DNA from: Scytonema millei VB511283
GTDB taxonomy: Bacteria; Cyanobacteriota; Cyanobacteriia; Cyanobacteriales; Chroococcidiopsidaceae
Length of the DNA stretch: 64,000 nucleotides
Direction: 5' to 3'
NCBI RefSeq assembly: GCF_000817735.3
Contig: NZ_JTJC03000004.1
Coordinates: forward strand, 186,001 to 250,000
Shown here: one piece after another, positions 25,243 through 33,645 of the stretch
Layout of the letters: each line of letters begins with the position of its first letter
Numbering within the stretch: position 1 is the first letter of the stretch
Notes under the pieces: generated by a model
Told to the model about the DNA's origin: nothing
The model's input: the letters and a program-made list of their open reading frames with translations, nothing else
Databases searched by the model: none
Program-made: the position numbers and the translations under genes

Positions 25243-25920
25243 ATGTCCATGCAAGATATGGTTAAAGGTGTAGAGAAGTTCCGCATCAATTACTTTTGCT
25301 CTCACCAAGAGATGTTTGGACGGCTAGCTCAAGGTCAGGCTCCACAGGTACTCTTTATCACCTGCTCTGACTCTCGAATCGATCCAAATCTGATTACTCA
25401 AACTCAACCAGGCGAACTGTTTGTCATTCGTAATGTTGGTAATATTGTTCCGCCTTTTGGTACTGCGAATTTTACTGAAGCCGCAGCAATTGAATATGCA
25501 ATTCAAGCGTTAGGAATAAAAGACATTATTATCTGCGGTCATTCCCATTGCGGCGCTATGAAGGGATTATTGCAATTAGGTAGCCTCGCTCAAGAGATGC
25601 CTTTGGTTTACGAATGGTTACACCATTATGCAGCAGCCACTCGTCGCCTAGTTCAGGATAACTATCAAGAATATGAAGGCGAGGAACTTTTAAGTCTTAC
25701 CGTTAAAGAAAACGTTTTGACGCAGATAGAAAACTTAGAAACTTACCCAGTCATTCGCTCTCGACTGCGATCGGGACAACTCTTTCTTCATGCTTGGGTT
25801 TATGAGATTGAGACTGGAAATGTCATTGCCTACAATGCCAACTTAGGTCAATTTGTACCGATTAAAGATCCGCTACCTGTACCTGACCCCATAGCTGCTG
25901 GCACAATACTACTCAGTTAA
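25243..25920 (+). CDS. Beta-carbonic anhydrase
   Basis: The enzyme interconverts CO2 and bicarbonate. Numbering from ATG 25243 (225 aa), zinc ligands are C41 (ITCSDSRID), H100 and C103 (GHSHCG), with the D43/R45 dyad intact. A TTG frame extends upstream to 25195 but lacks a binding site. There is no obvious signal peptide and the gene is not near carboxysome genes. A bestrophin-type channel gene follows, which fits bicarbonate or CO2 handling at a membrane. The stop codon abuts a palindromic repeat. Confidence 0.94.
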   Translation: MSMQDMVKGVEKFRINYFCSHQEMFGRLAQGQAPQVLFITCSDSRIDPNLITQTQPGELFVIRNVGNIVPPFGTANFTEAAAIEYAIQALGIKDIIICGHSHCGAMKGLLQLGSLAQEMPLVYEWLHHYAAATRRLVQDNYQEYEGEELLSLTVKENVLTQIENLETYPVIRSRLRSGQLFLHAWVYEIETGNVIAYNANLGQFVPIKDPLPVPDPIAAGTILLS

Positions 25921-26035
25921 GATTCGATCCCCCCAACCCCCCTTTTTAAGGGGGGCTAAGAATAGCTTTTTTCCCCCAATTCATCGGGGGATTAAGGGGG
26001 ATCTCCAAAGACTATATACTCTAACCGAGAAGTAT
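25920..26035. repeat. Palindromic repeat, gatcccccc family, long copy 1
   Basis: It opens AGATTCGATCCCCCCAACC and runs through two inverted blocks (CCCCCCTTTTTAAGGGGGG and CCCCCAATTCATCGGGGG) to TTAAGGGGGATCTCC and CTAACCGAGAAGT. The copy at 62871-62988 matches it over almost its full length. It separates the carbonic anhydrase and bestrophin genes. Confidence 0.85.
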
Positions 26036-26085
26036 TGGCTGCTGGTATGCACTCAGGTTTATCGGAGTTAATGGAGTTGTAAAAT

Positions 26086-27096
26086 ATGAACTTTATCAAG
26101 CCTAATAATGCCCTAGAGCAGTGCAAACGTTTGCTCAATAAGGCAAGAAATACATTTAAAGGAAAACATCACCTTTACACTGGTGAAACGCTAAATTGGT
26201 TTCAAGTTATTTTACGGCTTGAAAGAACAGTTATTCCAGTGATTTTTCCTTGGGTACTTTTTTGTAGTGGATATGGTTTTTTTATATCATTAATTCACCA
26301 TTTTGACACAGAAATAGTGTTTCCAGAAAAAAATGGTGTCATTACTAATGCCATTTTAAGTTTCAACGTAGGTCTAACTTTATTGTTAGTTTTTCGCACG
26401 AATACAGCTCACGATCGCTTTTGGGAAGCCCGCAAACTTTGGGGAAGGTTAGTCAATACAGTTCGGAATTTAGCTCAGGGAATTTACATTGTAGTTAAAG
26501 ATAAGTCACATCAAGAAAGAGTAGAAAAAGAGGCAATACTCAAGCTGTTAGTGGCTTTTCCAATTGCTATGAAATTACATCTAAGAGCAGAACCAGTGGA
26601 TAAGCAGCTAGCTTCATTGATGTCAGAAAACCAGTATTTTCAACTCAAATCCGTCCGTCATTCTCCACTACAAATCGTCTTTTGGATTAGGGGTTATCTG
26701 CAACATCAATACGAATGTAATTGTTTGAATATCTATCAACTAACTGCCTTGCACGCTCTGCTAGATGAGTTAATCAATATCTTGGGAGGCTGCGAGCGCA
26801 TTTTGAAAACACCACTACCTTTAATCTATTCCATTAAATTTAGGCTACTGGTATTAATCTATTGCTTAATACTGCCGCTGGAATTAGTGAAAAACTTGAC
26901 TTGGTGGACTGGTTTAATTATGGCTTTTGTAAGTTTCACCTTGTTAAGTATCGAACAAATTGGCTCGGAGATCGAAGAGCCTTTTGGATACGATGCCAAC
27001 GATCTACCCCTAGATGTTATTTGCAACACTATGCGACAAAATGTTGAAGAGTTAATCGCAGTTGCTCCCAGCAGCAGTTGTTCTTGGCGAGACTAG
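26086..27096 (+). CDS. Bestrophin-family (UPF0187) membrane channel
   Basis: A 336-residue membrane protein of the bestrophin family, anion channels that can carry chloride or bicarbonate. Visible hallmarks are LRLERTVIPVIFPWVLF in the first helix, FRTNTAHDRFWEARKLWGRLVN after the second helix, and the C-terminal EIEEPFGYDANDLPLD segment. Four membrane helices are expected. Thylakoid bestrophins move bicarbonate towards a carbonic anhydrase in green algae, so the adjacent carbonic anhydrase gene is suggestive. The stop codon TAG (27094-27096) is the first trinucleotide of a MITE-like repeat, so the extreme C-terminus (SSSCSWRD) may have been changed by that insertion. Confidence 0.9.
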   Translation: MNFIKPNNALEQCKRLLNKARNTFKGKHHLYTGETLNWFQVILRLERTVIPVIFPWVLFCSGYGFFISLIHHFDTEIVFPEKNGVITNAILSFNVGLTLLLVFRTNTAHDRFWEARKLWGRLVNTVRNLAQGIYIVVKDKSHQERVEKEAILKLLVAFPIAMKLHLRAEPVDKQLASLMSENQYFQLKSVRHSPLQIVFWIRGYLQHQYECNCLNIYQLTALHALLDELINILGGCERILKTPLPLIYSIKFRLLVLIYCLILPLELVKNLTWWTGLIMAFVSFTLLSIEQIGSEIEEPFGYDANDLPLDVICNTMRQNVEELIAVAPSSSCSWRD

Positions 27097-27184
27097 TCGC
27101 AATTCTCGATTGCGTGCCATCTTGTAGGGGCGCACAGCTGTGCGCCCCTACGGTCGTGTGTTTTATCCAATTAAAAACCGCTAT
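27094..27184. repeat. MITE-like palindromic element, copy 2
   Basis: TAGTCGCAATTCTCGATTGCG at the left and AAAAACCGCTAT at the right bracket the central palindrome TAGGGGCGCACAGCTGTGCG + CCCCTA. Same family as 11822-11913. Its left end provides the bestrophin stop codon. Confidence 0.85.
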
Positions 27185-27270
27185 AAGATTGGGAACAGGT
27201 TGACATTTTGTAATTTCCAATTCCTAGAGTGGCACAAAAACATAGCAATGTTAGCTATGCTGTTACCGAC

Positions 27271-27867
27271 CTAGAGATTGCATGTGAGTAGGCGATTAAA
27301 GAAATAGTTTGTCATTTTTGAACCAAAGGGCGAATTCCACCACCGAGAGGGGTGACAACCTATTGGTGCAGCAAGAGTGTAATCGAGGCGATCGCATTTT
27401 TGCCATTTGCCATCGACGCGCCAGCCTATGCGATCGCCGAAGCGTTCGATAACAGTATTATCCTGAGCAATAGTGGTATTAAGAGAACCACCTACGTTTT
27501 GATAAATCTGCATCTGCACGCTGAAGCCAAAGCGACCCTTGCTATAAGTTGTCCAGAGGCTATCAATTACGTGCAGTTCGTTGCAGGGAAATTGCTTCAC
27601 GTCTTCAGGAGTAATCGATTCCAGTTCTCGCTGCCCTGTTATCGCCAGAATGACCCGAATAGTTTCCCAGTCCGCTTCTTGTAAATTCCCTGCTGCTAAT
27701 AAATCTCGTAGCTTTTTGTATTTGTGGATATCTGCAACTAGTCGCAAATCATCCTCTGACTGAGTAACTCGTTCGCTAAGGCAAGATAAAAGTTGATTGA
27801 ATTGCTGTAATTGCTCTTCCATTACGGCTAAACGAGCAATGACTTCAGACTCATATGTAGTAGACAT
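27271..27867 (-). CDS. GUN4-domain protein
   Basis: A 198-residue protein with a short N-terminal coiled coil (about 1-45) and a GUN4 domain (about 47-170). The conserved features are YKKLRDLLAAGNLQEADWET, EDVKQFPCNELHVIDSLW, SKGRFGFSVQMQIY, and FGDRIGWRVDGKW. GUN4 proteins bind protoporphyrin and magnesium-protoporphyrin, and the canonical member activates magnesium chelatase. Cyanobacteria carry several such paralogs; the coiled coil and lack of adjacent chlorophyll genes suggest this is not the canonical one. It may sense tetrapyrroles. Confidence 0.9.
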   Translation of the reverse strand: MSTTYESEVIARLAVMEEQLQQFNQLLSCLSERVTQSEDDLRLVADIHKYKKLRDLLAAGNLQEADWETIRVILAITGQRELESITPEDVKQFPCNELHVIDSLWTTYSKGRFGFSVQMQIYQNVGGSLNTTIAQDNTVIERFGDRIGWRVDGKWQKCDRLDYTLAAPIGCHPSRWWNSPFGSKMTNYFFNRLLTCNL

Positions 27868-27933
27868 TGGGTTTCTGATGGAAGTACTTGTTTTGAGTTC
27901 CTGAAAAGATAAATTAGCGAGCTGCTACTTGTT

Positions 27934-28176
27934 TTATTGCTCTATTTCTCTATCTCTTGCAGTTTTCAGCTCTCGAAGGCATTCTTGTCCGGCACCGACA
28001 AGAAATCCTAAACTTGCACCAATCAAAGCATATTTTTTATGCAAATTCTGGTAAGACTGGCTTTCGTATTGCAGTTGATTAAAGTTACGCTGACCAATTT
28101 TGGTAGCAGCTAAACTAATAACTAAGCCGACAAGAGCAGTCATAATTCCTGACAAAATAATTAGCCTGACCTTCAT
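27934..28176 (-). CDS. Small membrane protein, 80 aa
   Basis: Two hydrophobic segments are visible: residues 3-24 (VRLIILSGIMTALVGLVISL) and about 49-62 (KYALIGASLGFLVGAG), followed by a charged tail (ELKTARDREIEQ). The first could be a signal anchor. I do not recognise the family, though the composition is that of a conserved cyanobacterial membrane protein. It follows the RND operon and the 31-aa ORF on the same strand. Confidence 0.7.
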   Translation of the reverse strand: MKVRLIILSGIMTALVGLVISLAATKIGQRNFNQLQYESQSYQNLHKKYALIGASLGFLVGAGQECLRELKTARDREIEQ

Positions 28177-28200
28177 AGTTATCCTATAGAGTAAATTGGA

Positions 28201-28296
28201 TTAGTGGTGTAAGAAAAAGGAATAGAACAGATAGAAAATGGTGGCAACAAACAAGATGTGGTTGAGATAGTCGTTGAAATTCCATTTACGAAACAT
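28201..28296 (-). CDS. 31-aa single-pass membrane peptide after the RND pump gene
   Basis: On the minus strand GAGGTAACGGTA precedes an ATG at 28296, and the frame ends TAA at 28201-28203. The peptide has a polar N-terminus (MFRKWNFNDYLN) and one very hydrophobic helix (HILFVATIFYLFYSFFLHH). It begins 40 bases after the RND transporter stop on the same strand. Its size, topology and position recall small efflux-pump accessory peptides such as AcrZ, but there is no clear sequence match and the comparison is only by analogy. Confidence 0.6.
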   Translation of the reverse strand: MFRKWNFNDYLNHILFVATIFYLFYSFFLHH

Positions 28297-28336
28297 TACC
28301 GTTACCTCGGAATACTACTTGACTAAATCGGATAGT

Positions 28337-31300
28337 TCATTCGTGTTGAGAAGAAGCTTGAAAATTGGGCAGAGCTTGTTCCCGCTCGTCTTGAATCGGC
28401 GGTTGTGGAAATTGTTCTGACTCGCTAGGTGTACCTGATTTACCTGGTTTTAAGAAACGCTCCTCTAGTTTCTTGATTGTGACGTACAGAACTGGTACTA
28501 AAAACAAGCTCAAGATTGTCGAAATGAGGTAGCCACCAAAAAGCGCTGTCCCTAAAGACCAACGACTCATTGCTCCAGCTCCTTTAGCAATTACCAAGGG
28601 CCAGAAACCGACAAGACCAGCAAAAGCAGTCATCAGAATCGGTCGCAAGCGTTCTTTAGCAGCTCGAACTGCTGCCTGGGTAATGTCCATACCTGTCTCT
28701 AACGACTGGTTGGCAAATTCTACAATCAGAATTGCGTTCTTACTCGCCAAACCAATCAACATTACCAAAGCTACCTGGGCATAAATATTATTGTTAACGA
28801 CTGGCCAAACTCCACCAGCTTGGAAAATATTTGCCCGTAAGACAACTGCACCAATAGCACCCAAGATCGCCAAGGGTACTGTAATCATGATGATGGTGGG
28901 ATCGACGTAACTTTCATACTGAGCGGCTAGCACCAGAAAAACCATCACAAAAGCTAAACCAAAAATAATCGGTGCAGCACCCCCAGAGGATTTTTCTTGA
29001 AAAGCAGTTCCCGTCCAGGCGTAGCCAAATCCCGGTTGCAACACTTCTTGAGCAACCTCTTCCATCGCTTGCATGGCTTGTCCCGTACTGTAGCCTGGTG
29101 CTGCTGCGCCTTGAATTTTGATCGCAGGATAGGCGTTGTAATGGCTCACAATCGGCGGATAGTTCAATCTTGTCAAGTTTACGACATTGCTCAATCGGAC
29201 TAGGTTGTTATCTTGAGAGCGTACGTACAAACGGCTTATATCCTCGGGATTAGAGCGCACCGTTCCTTCCGCCTGGGCATAAACTCGATACAGCCGCCCG
29301 CCAAGAACGTATTGATTAATGTATCGCGCGCCTAAATATGTCTGTAAGGTATTGAAAATGTCGTTAATTTCGATGTTCTGCGCCTTGGCTTGGCTGCGAT
29401 CGATGGAAATTTGCATCATTGGCGTACCGAAGGTAAATTGAGTAAACACTCCCGCCAATTCTGGTCGTTTCTGGGCTGCGGCGATCGCCTTTTGAGTATT
29501 GTCGATCAGCGCTTCCATAGGCAGGGCAGCTTTATTTTGGATGTATAGCTCAAACCCACCTGTAGAACCTAATCCGTCTACTGGCGGTGCGTTGACTGCA
29601 ATTGCCCGGGCTTCTGGAACTTTTGCCTGTAACCCCTGGTTAACCTTTTGCAGAACCCCAAAAACTGACTTATCTGCACCAGGACGCTCCTCCCAGTGTT
29701 TCAACTTGACAAATAGCAGTGTCTTGTTACTAGCATTTCCTTCAAACCCATAGCCAGCAGTACCAAATGCGTGTTCGACTTCGGGTAAGGGCAGCATCAC
29801 TTCTTCAGTAATCCGCGTCAGTAGCTCGGCACTGTAGTTTAAAGAAACCCCCGCTGGAGCTTCGACGATCGCAAACAAATAGCCCTGATCCTCTTCAGGG
29901 ATAAATCCTTGGGGAGTCGTCTGATAGATCCAACCCGTCGCGATCAATCCGGCAATAAAAACAGGAATGACAAGCAGCCGAATCCGAATCAGAAATTCTA
30001 CTGTCTTGGTATATCCTGCCTTGAACCAGTCGAAAACCTGATTAAACCAGCGAAACAACACTCCCAAAGGTCCGTGTACTTCTTCCTGCCTGCGTAGGAT
30101 AATAGCTGACATACTAGGAGAGAAGCTCAGGGCATTAAACGTAGAAATGGCGATCGAGAAAGCAATAACCAGCGCAAATTGCTTGTAGACAATTCCTGTC
30201 GTCCCAGGGAAGAAAGTCACGGGAATAAACACCGCCATGAGTACAACTGATGTCGCGACAACCGCCCCTGTCAGTTCCCCCATAGCATCTAGGGCTGCTT
30301 GCAGTGGTTTCATTCCTTGAGCTAACTTTGCAGATATTGCTTCCACCACCACAATTCCATCATCTACCACAAGACCAGTTGCCAAGATGATGCCAAACAA
30401 AGTCAGTTGATTGAGACTAAATCCTAATACAAATGCCAAAGCCATTGCCCCAACTAGCGAAACTGGAATGGCAATAGCAGGAACGATGGTGGTGCGCCAG
30501 TCCTGCAAAAAGATAAAGATGACTAAGAACACCAACGCGATCGCATCGATCAGGGTTTTGAAGGCTTCGTCAAGGGAAGCTGCCACAAATAAAGTATTAT
30601 CTAAGGCAACTTCCGCTTTCAATCCAGGCGGAAAATTCTGTTCTAGCTCCGCCATTTTTTCTTTGACCAACTTAGCCGTGTTCCAGGCGTTTGTACCGGG
30701 AAGTTGGTAGACTAAAAGCCCGACTGCTGGCGCGCCATCGAACATTGCGTTGGTACTATAATCTTGCGCCCCTATTTCCGCTCGACCCACATCTTTAATT
30801 CTGATCAGCGTGCCATCCGCACCTACTTTCACCACTGTATTTTCAGCTTCTTCGGGAGTCGTGAATCGACCAGCTGCTCTCAGGGCAAATTCGTAACGTT
30901 GCTCGGAGGGAGTGGGCTGCTGACCAATTTTGCCTGCTCCTACCTGAATATTCTGTTCTGAAATGGCATCGATCGCATCCTGAGCTGTCAATTGTCTAGC
31001 GGCAAGGGCATCGGGATCGAGCCAGATCCGCATGGCATACTTCCGCTCTCCCAGAATTACGGCGTTCCCCACCCCCTCGATCCGCTTGATTTCATCGAGA
31101 ATTTGGCGATCGACATAGTTACTCACGAAAACAGGATTGTATGTGAATCGATCGTTCTTATCCTTATCAGCATAAAAGGCATAAGCGATCGTAATCGTGG
31201 GAGATTGTTTTTGGGTGATGACACCAGTTCGGTTCACCTCTTCAGGTAACTCGGCTTGAGAAACGGCAACATTATTTTGGACAAGAACTTGAGCGGTGTT

Positions 31301-31612
31301 CCTGTCCATTTCCGTTGGGAAAGAAATGTTGATACTCGTATCACCATTATTCGTCGTTTGAGAGGACATATATACGACCCGCTCTGTGCCATTGATTTGC
31401 CGCTCCAGAACAGTGGTGACGTTTTCTTCAGAGGTTTTGGCATCACTACCCAGATAGTTAGCAGTTACAGTCACCTGCTTTAGAGCCATTTCGGGTAGCT
31501 TATCTAAGGGAAGTAGGGGAATACAAATTCCGCCAATCAAGAGAATCAGTACAGTGCAAACTGTAGTTAAAATCGGTCTTTTGATGAAAGTGTTAGCAAT
31601 ACTCAACAGCAT
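28337..31612 (-). CDS. RND efflux transporter, inner-membrane pump subunit (HAE1/AcrB type)
   Basis: A 1091-residue proton-driven exporter of hydrophobic or amphiphilic compounds. It starts MLLSIANTFIKRPILTTV, has two large periplasmic loops and 12 expected membrane helices, and shows the TM4 aspartate pair in TGLVVDDGIVVVEA. The second half contains GLASKNAILIVEFA and RLRPILMTAFAGLVGF. Size is usual for the family plus a polar C-terminal tail of about 35 residues. The adaptor gene lies 73 bases upstream on the same strand. No outer-membrane channel gene is nearby, so a TolC homologue encoded elsewhere is probably used. Confidence 0.96.
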   Translation of the reverse strand: MLLSIANTFIKRPILTTVCTVLILLIGGICIPLLPLDKLPEMALKQVTVTANYLGSDAKTSEENVTTVLERQINGTERVVYMSSQTTNNGDTSINISFPTEMDRNTAQVLVQNNVAVSQAELPEEVNRTGVITQKQSPTITIAYAFYADKDKNDRFTYNPVFVSNYVDRQILDEIKRIEGVGNAVILGERKYAMRIWLDPDALAARQLTAQDAIDAISEQNIQVGAGKIGQQPTPSEQRYEFALRAAGRFTTPEEAENTVVKVGADGTLIRIKDVGRAEIGAQDYSTNAMFDGAPAVGLLVYQLPGTNAWNTAKLVKEKMAELEQNFPPGLKAEVALDNTLFVAASLDEAFKTLIDAIALVFLVIFIFLQDWRTTIVPAIAIPVSLVGAMALAFVLGFSLNQLTLFGIILATGLVVDDGIVVVEAISAKLAQGMKPLQAALDAMGELTGAVVATSVVLMAVFIPVTFFPGTTGIVYKQFALVIAFSIAISTFNALSFSPSMSAIILRRQEEVHGPLGVLFRWFNQVFDWFKAGYTKTVEFLIRIRLLVIPVFIAGLIATGWIYQTTPQGFIPEEDQGYLFAIVEAPAGVSLNYSAELLTRITEEVMLPLPEVEHAFGTAGYGFEGNASNKTLLFVKLKHWEERPGADKSVFGVLQKVNQGLQAKVPEARAIAVNAPPVDGLGSTGGFELYIQNKAALPMEALIDNTQKAIAAAQKRPELAGVFTQFTFGTPMMQISIDRSQAKAQNIEINDIFNTLQTYLGARYINQYVLGGRLYRVYAQAEGTVRSNPEDISRLYVRSQDNNLVRLSNVVNLTRLNYPPIVSHYNAYPAIKIQGAAAPGYSTGQAMQAMEEVAQEVLQPGFGYAWTGTAFQEKSSGGAAPIIFGLAFVMVFLVLAAQYESYVDPTIIMITVPLAILGAIGAVVLRANIFQAGGVWPVVNNNIYAQVALVMLIGLASKNAILIVEFANQSLETGMDITQAAVRAAKERLRPILMTAFAGLVGFWPLVIAKGAGAMSRWSLGTALFGGYLISTILSLFLVPVLYVTIKKLEERFLKPGKSGTPSESEQFPQPPIQDEREQALPNFQASSQHE

Positions 31613-31685
31613 AGTCCAGGAGTTCCTATTAATTTTTGGGACAGTGGAAGTGTTGGGACAGTAGAACAGAGCTATTGCTGAGAAT

Positions 31686-32927
31686 TTAGGATTCAGACGC
31701 TATCGGCTGCACGGGGGCATTATCTCTTAAGTTCAAAATTTCCGTGATAGCAATCTTTTCTCCTGGCTTAACTCCATTGAGTACCTGGTATTTCTGACCT
31801 TTAATATTTCCCAACTGTACGGGCTTTTGCCGCACGACTGTTTTGCTCCCTTGTTGCTCGACGCTATAAACAAAGCTTTGGTCGCCGATGGTAAATACGG
31901 CATCTGTAGGAATTAAGACTCCAGGGCTTTGGCTCCAAATCACTCTTGCTTTGACAAATTCGCCATCACGTAATTGCCCATTTTGATTAGAAAAGCGAGC
32001 TTTAGCTAAGATTGCTTGATCCCCAGTGTTGACTTGAGGATTAATAAAAGAAATACTGCCTGTGGCTATGCGCTTATTTGTGTTGGGGTCGATCGATTCT
32101 ACAGGCAACCCTAATTTGAGTTGAGATGAGTGTTCGATCGGAACCGAGAGCCGCAGGTCTACCGAATCGTTCTGGGTGATGTTGGTCAGGGTTTGACCGA
32201 TATTAACGTAGTCTCCCACCTTGACAGGAAAATCTCCCACTTCACCTGCGATCGGTGCTAGCACTTGTTTGTACTGAAGAGAGACATTGGCAGCATTTGC
32301 TTCTGCTTGCGCTTGCTTAATCTCAGTCTTCATTTGATTAGAGCTGGATTTGGCAGCTTCTACATCTTCTTCAGCAGCGTGGAGGGCTGCAATGGCTGTA
32401 TTCAAATCTCTATGCGCAATATCTAATTGCTGCCTAGCTTGTACCCCTTCTTTGACTAGTCGCTCGGCTCGCTGATACTGTATTTCCTGAAGTTCTACTT
32501 CCGATGCAGCTTTAATTTTGTTAGCTTCTGCTGCTTTTAGTTGCGCTAAAGCAGTGATGCTGACTGCTCTCGCAGAGTTGACCTTAGCAATAGCACTGGC
32601 ATATTCGGCTTGAGTGCGATCGGAGCGCAGTTGTACAATTGGCATTCCCTTTTCCACTCGATCTCCATTGGAGACGTGAATTTTGACAATCCGACCCTCA
32701 ATTTCTGGTTGTAGGACTACTCTCTTGACAGCTTCTAACGTGCCGACAAATTCAGAATTATCTTGAACCAAACTAGATTTGAGTGTTTGCAACTTAACAG
32801 GAATAGCAGCAGGGGATTTGCTTGCTGTAGCAGGAAGCGTACTCGATTTACAGCCACTAGTGAAGGTGGAAGCTATAAGGGCTACACCTATTAGTTTTGC
32901 TGTCAGTAAAGCGTTGGATTTCAACAT
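31686..32927 (-). CDS. RND membrane-fusion (adaptor) lipoprotein
   Basis: The 413-residue periplasmic adaptor of the RND pump downstream. The N-terminus carries a lipoprotein signal with lipobox TSGC (Cys26). The lipoyl-like half-motifs (PEIEGRIVKIHVSNGDRVEKG and VLAPIAGEVGDFPVKVGDYV) flank a coiled-coil hairpin of about residues 110-215, which is longer than in minimal adaptors. A beta-barrel and membrane-proximal domain follow, with VLIPTDAVF near the end. It is first in the operon; its promoter should lie in the 32928-33645 region. Confidence 0.95.
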   Translation of the reverse strand: MLKSNALLTAKLIGVALIASTFTSGCKSSTLPATASKSPAAIPVKLQTLKSSLVQDNSEFVGTLEAVKRVVLQPEIEGRIVKIHVSNGDRVEKGMPIVQLRSDRTQAEYASAIAKVNSARAVSITALAQLKAAEANKIKAASEVELQEIQYQRAERLVKEGVQARQQLDIAHRDLNTAIAALHAAEEDVEAAKSSSNQMKTEIKQAQAEANAANVSLQYKQVLAPIAGEVGDFPVKVGDYVNIGQTLTNITQNDSVDLRLSVPIEHSSQLKLGLPVESIDPNTNKRIATGSISFINPQVNTGDQAILAKARFSNQNGQLRDGEFVKARVIWSQSPGVLIPTDAVFTIGDQSFVYSVEQQGSKTVVRQKPVQLGNIKGQKYQVLNGVKPGEKIAITEILNLRDNAPVQPIASES

Positions 32928-33645
32928 TGTAATTTTCCATCAGTATAATTTTACTTTTTTTACTTTGATTTGAGATTTTTTGCTAAGTATTAAGTATAAA
33001 TAAATAAAGATTAAAGAAAGTTAAGGGCTAAAAGTTTTCTTATTGTAAGCAGATGGAAAAAGAATTTGAGAAATCAGGGGATCGCACTAGTAGCATTTAT
33101 CCTCGTGTTTGACGGTCGATGTATACTCGCCCATTCTAAGAGTGAGGTTGCAAGGTCACTAGGGTGAATATTTCTGAGTAAGTTTGTTTTTTTTGGCTCA
33201 GTACAGGACAAAAGCTAGAAAAATGCACTGAGGAAAGGGTTTTATCAAAAACGCCACATTATTTGGGTAATTCTTCGAGTGGTTTTCCAACTAATAAATT
33301 AAATTGTAGGCAAAGCAGCTTTTAACAAATTCAGATGGCGATCGCCTGCGATCGCTAGAAATATTAATAACAAAATACAGGTCAATCCGATTTAAAAGCT
33401 TGAGCTAAACTTCGTTGCGATCGCTCGATTTGTGACGCTTCTGTTGTACAAAGAATACAGACTTGCTCCGAAAGAGCGACCCTTGCAACCGTGCTTTGTA
33501 CTTCTTACTATTTAGGAAATCACAGATCGAAATTGCCACTCATAAATCCAAAATTTGCGGGTTAATCAACTGCTTAGTTTTTACTTCGTCCGCTACTGCT
33601 CAGCTTCTCGATTTCATTCCAATCTGGTACATCTTTGGAGGTCAA
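32928..33645. other. 718-bp divergent intergenic region
   Basis: The region separates the RND operon from the NADH dehydrogenase gene, so it should hold two divergent promoters. It is AT-rich at 32935-33010 and contains two HIP1 cores near 33340-33360. The frame extending the NADH dehydrogenase upstream to 33463 is open but lacks the flavoprotein fold and is probably untranslated. No repressor gene or recognisable operator is present. Confidence 0.4.

Noticed and set aside
33463-33645. N-terminal extension of NDH-2
   Set aside because: The extra 61 residues do not belong to the flavoprotein fold and GGAGGT sits before the internal ATG at 33646.
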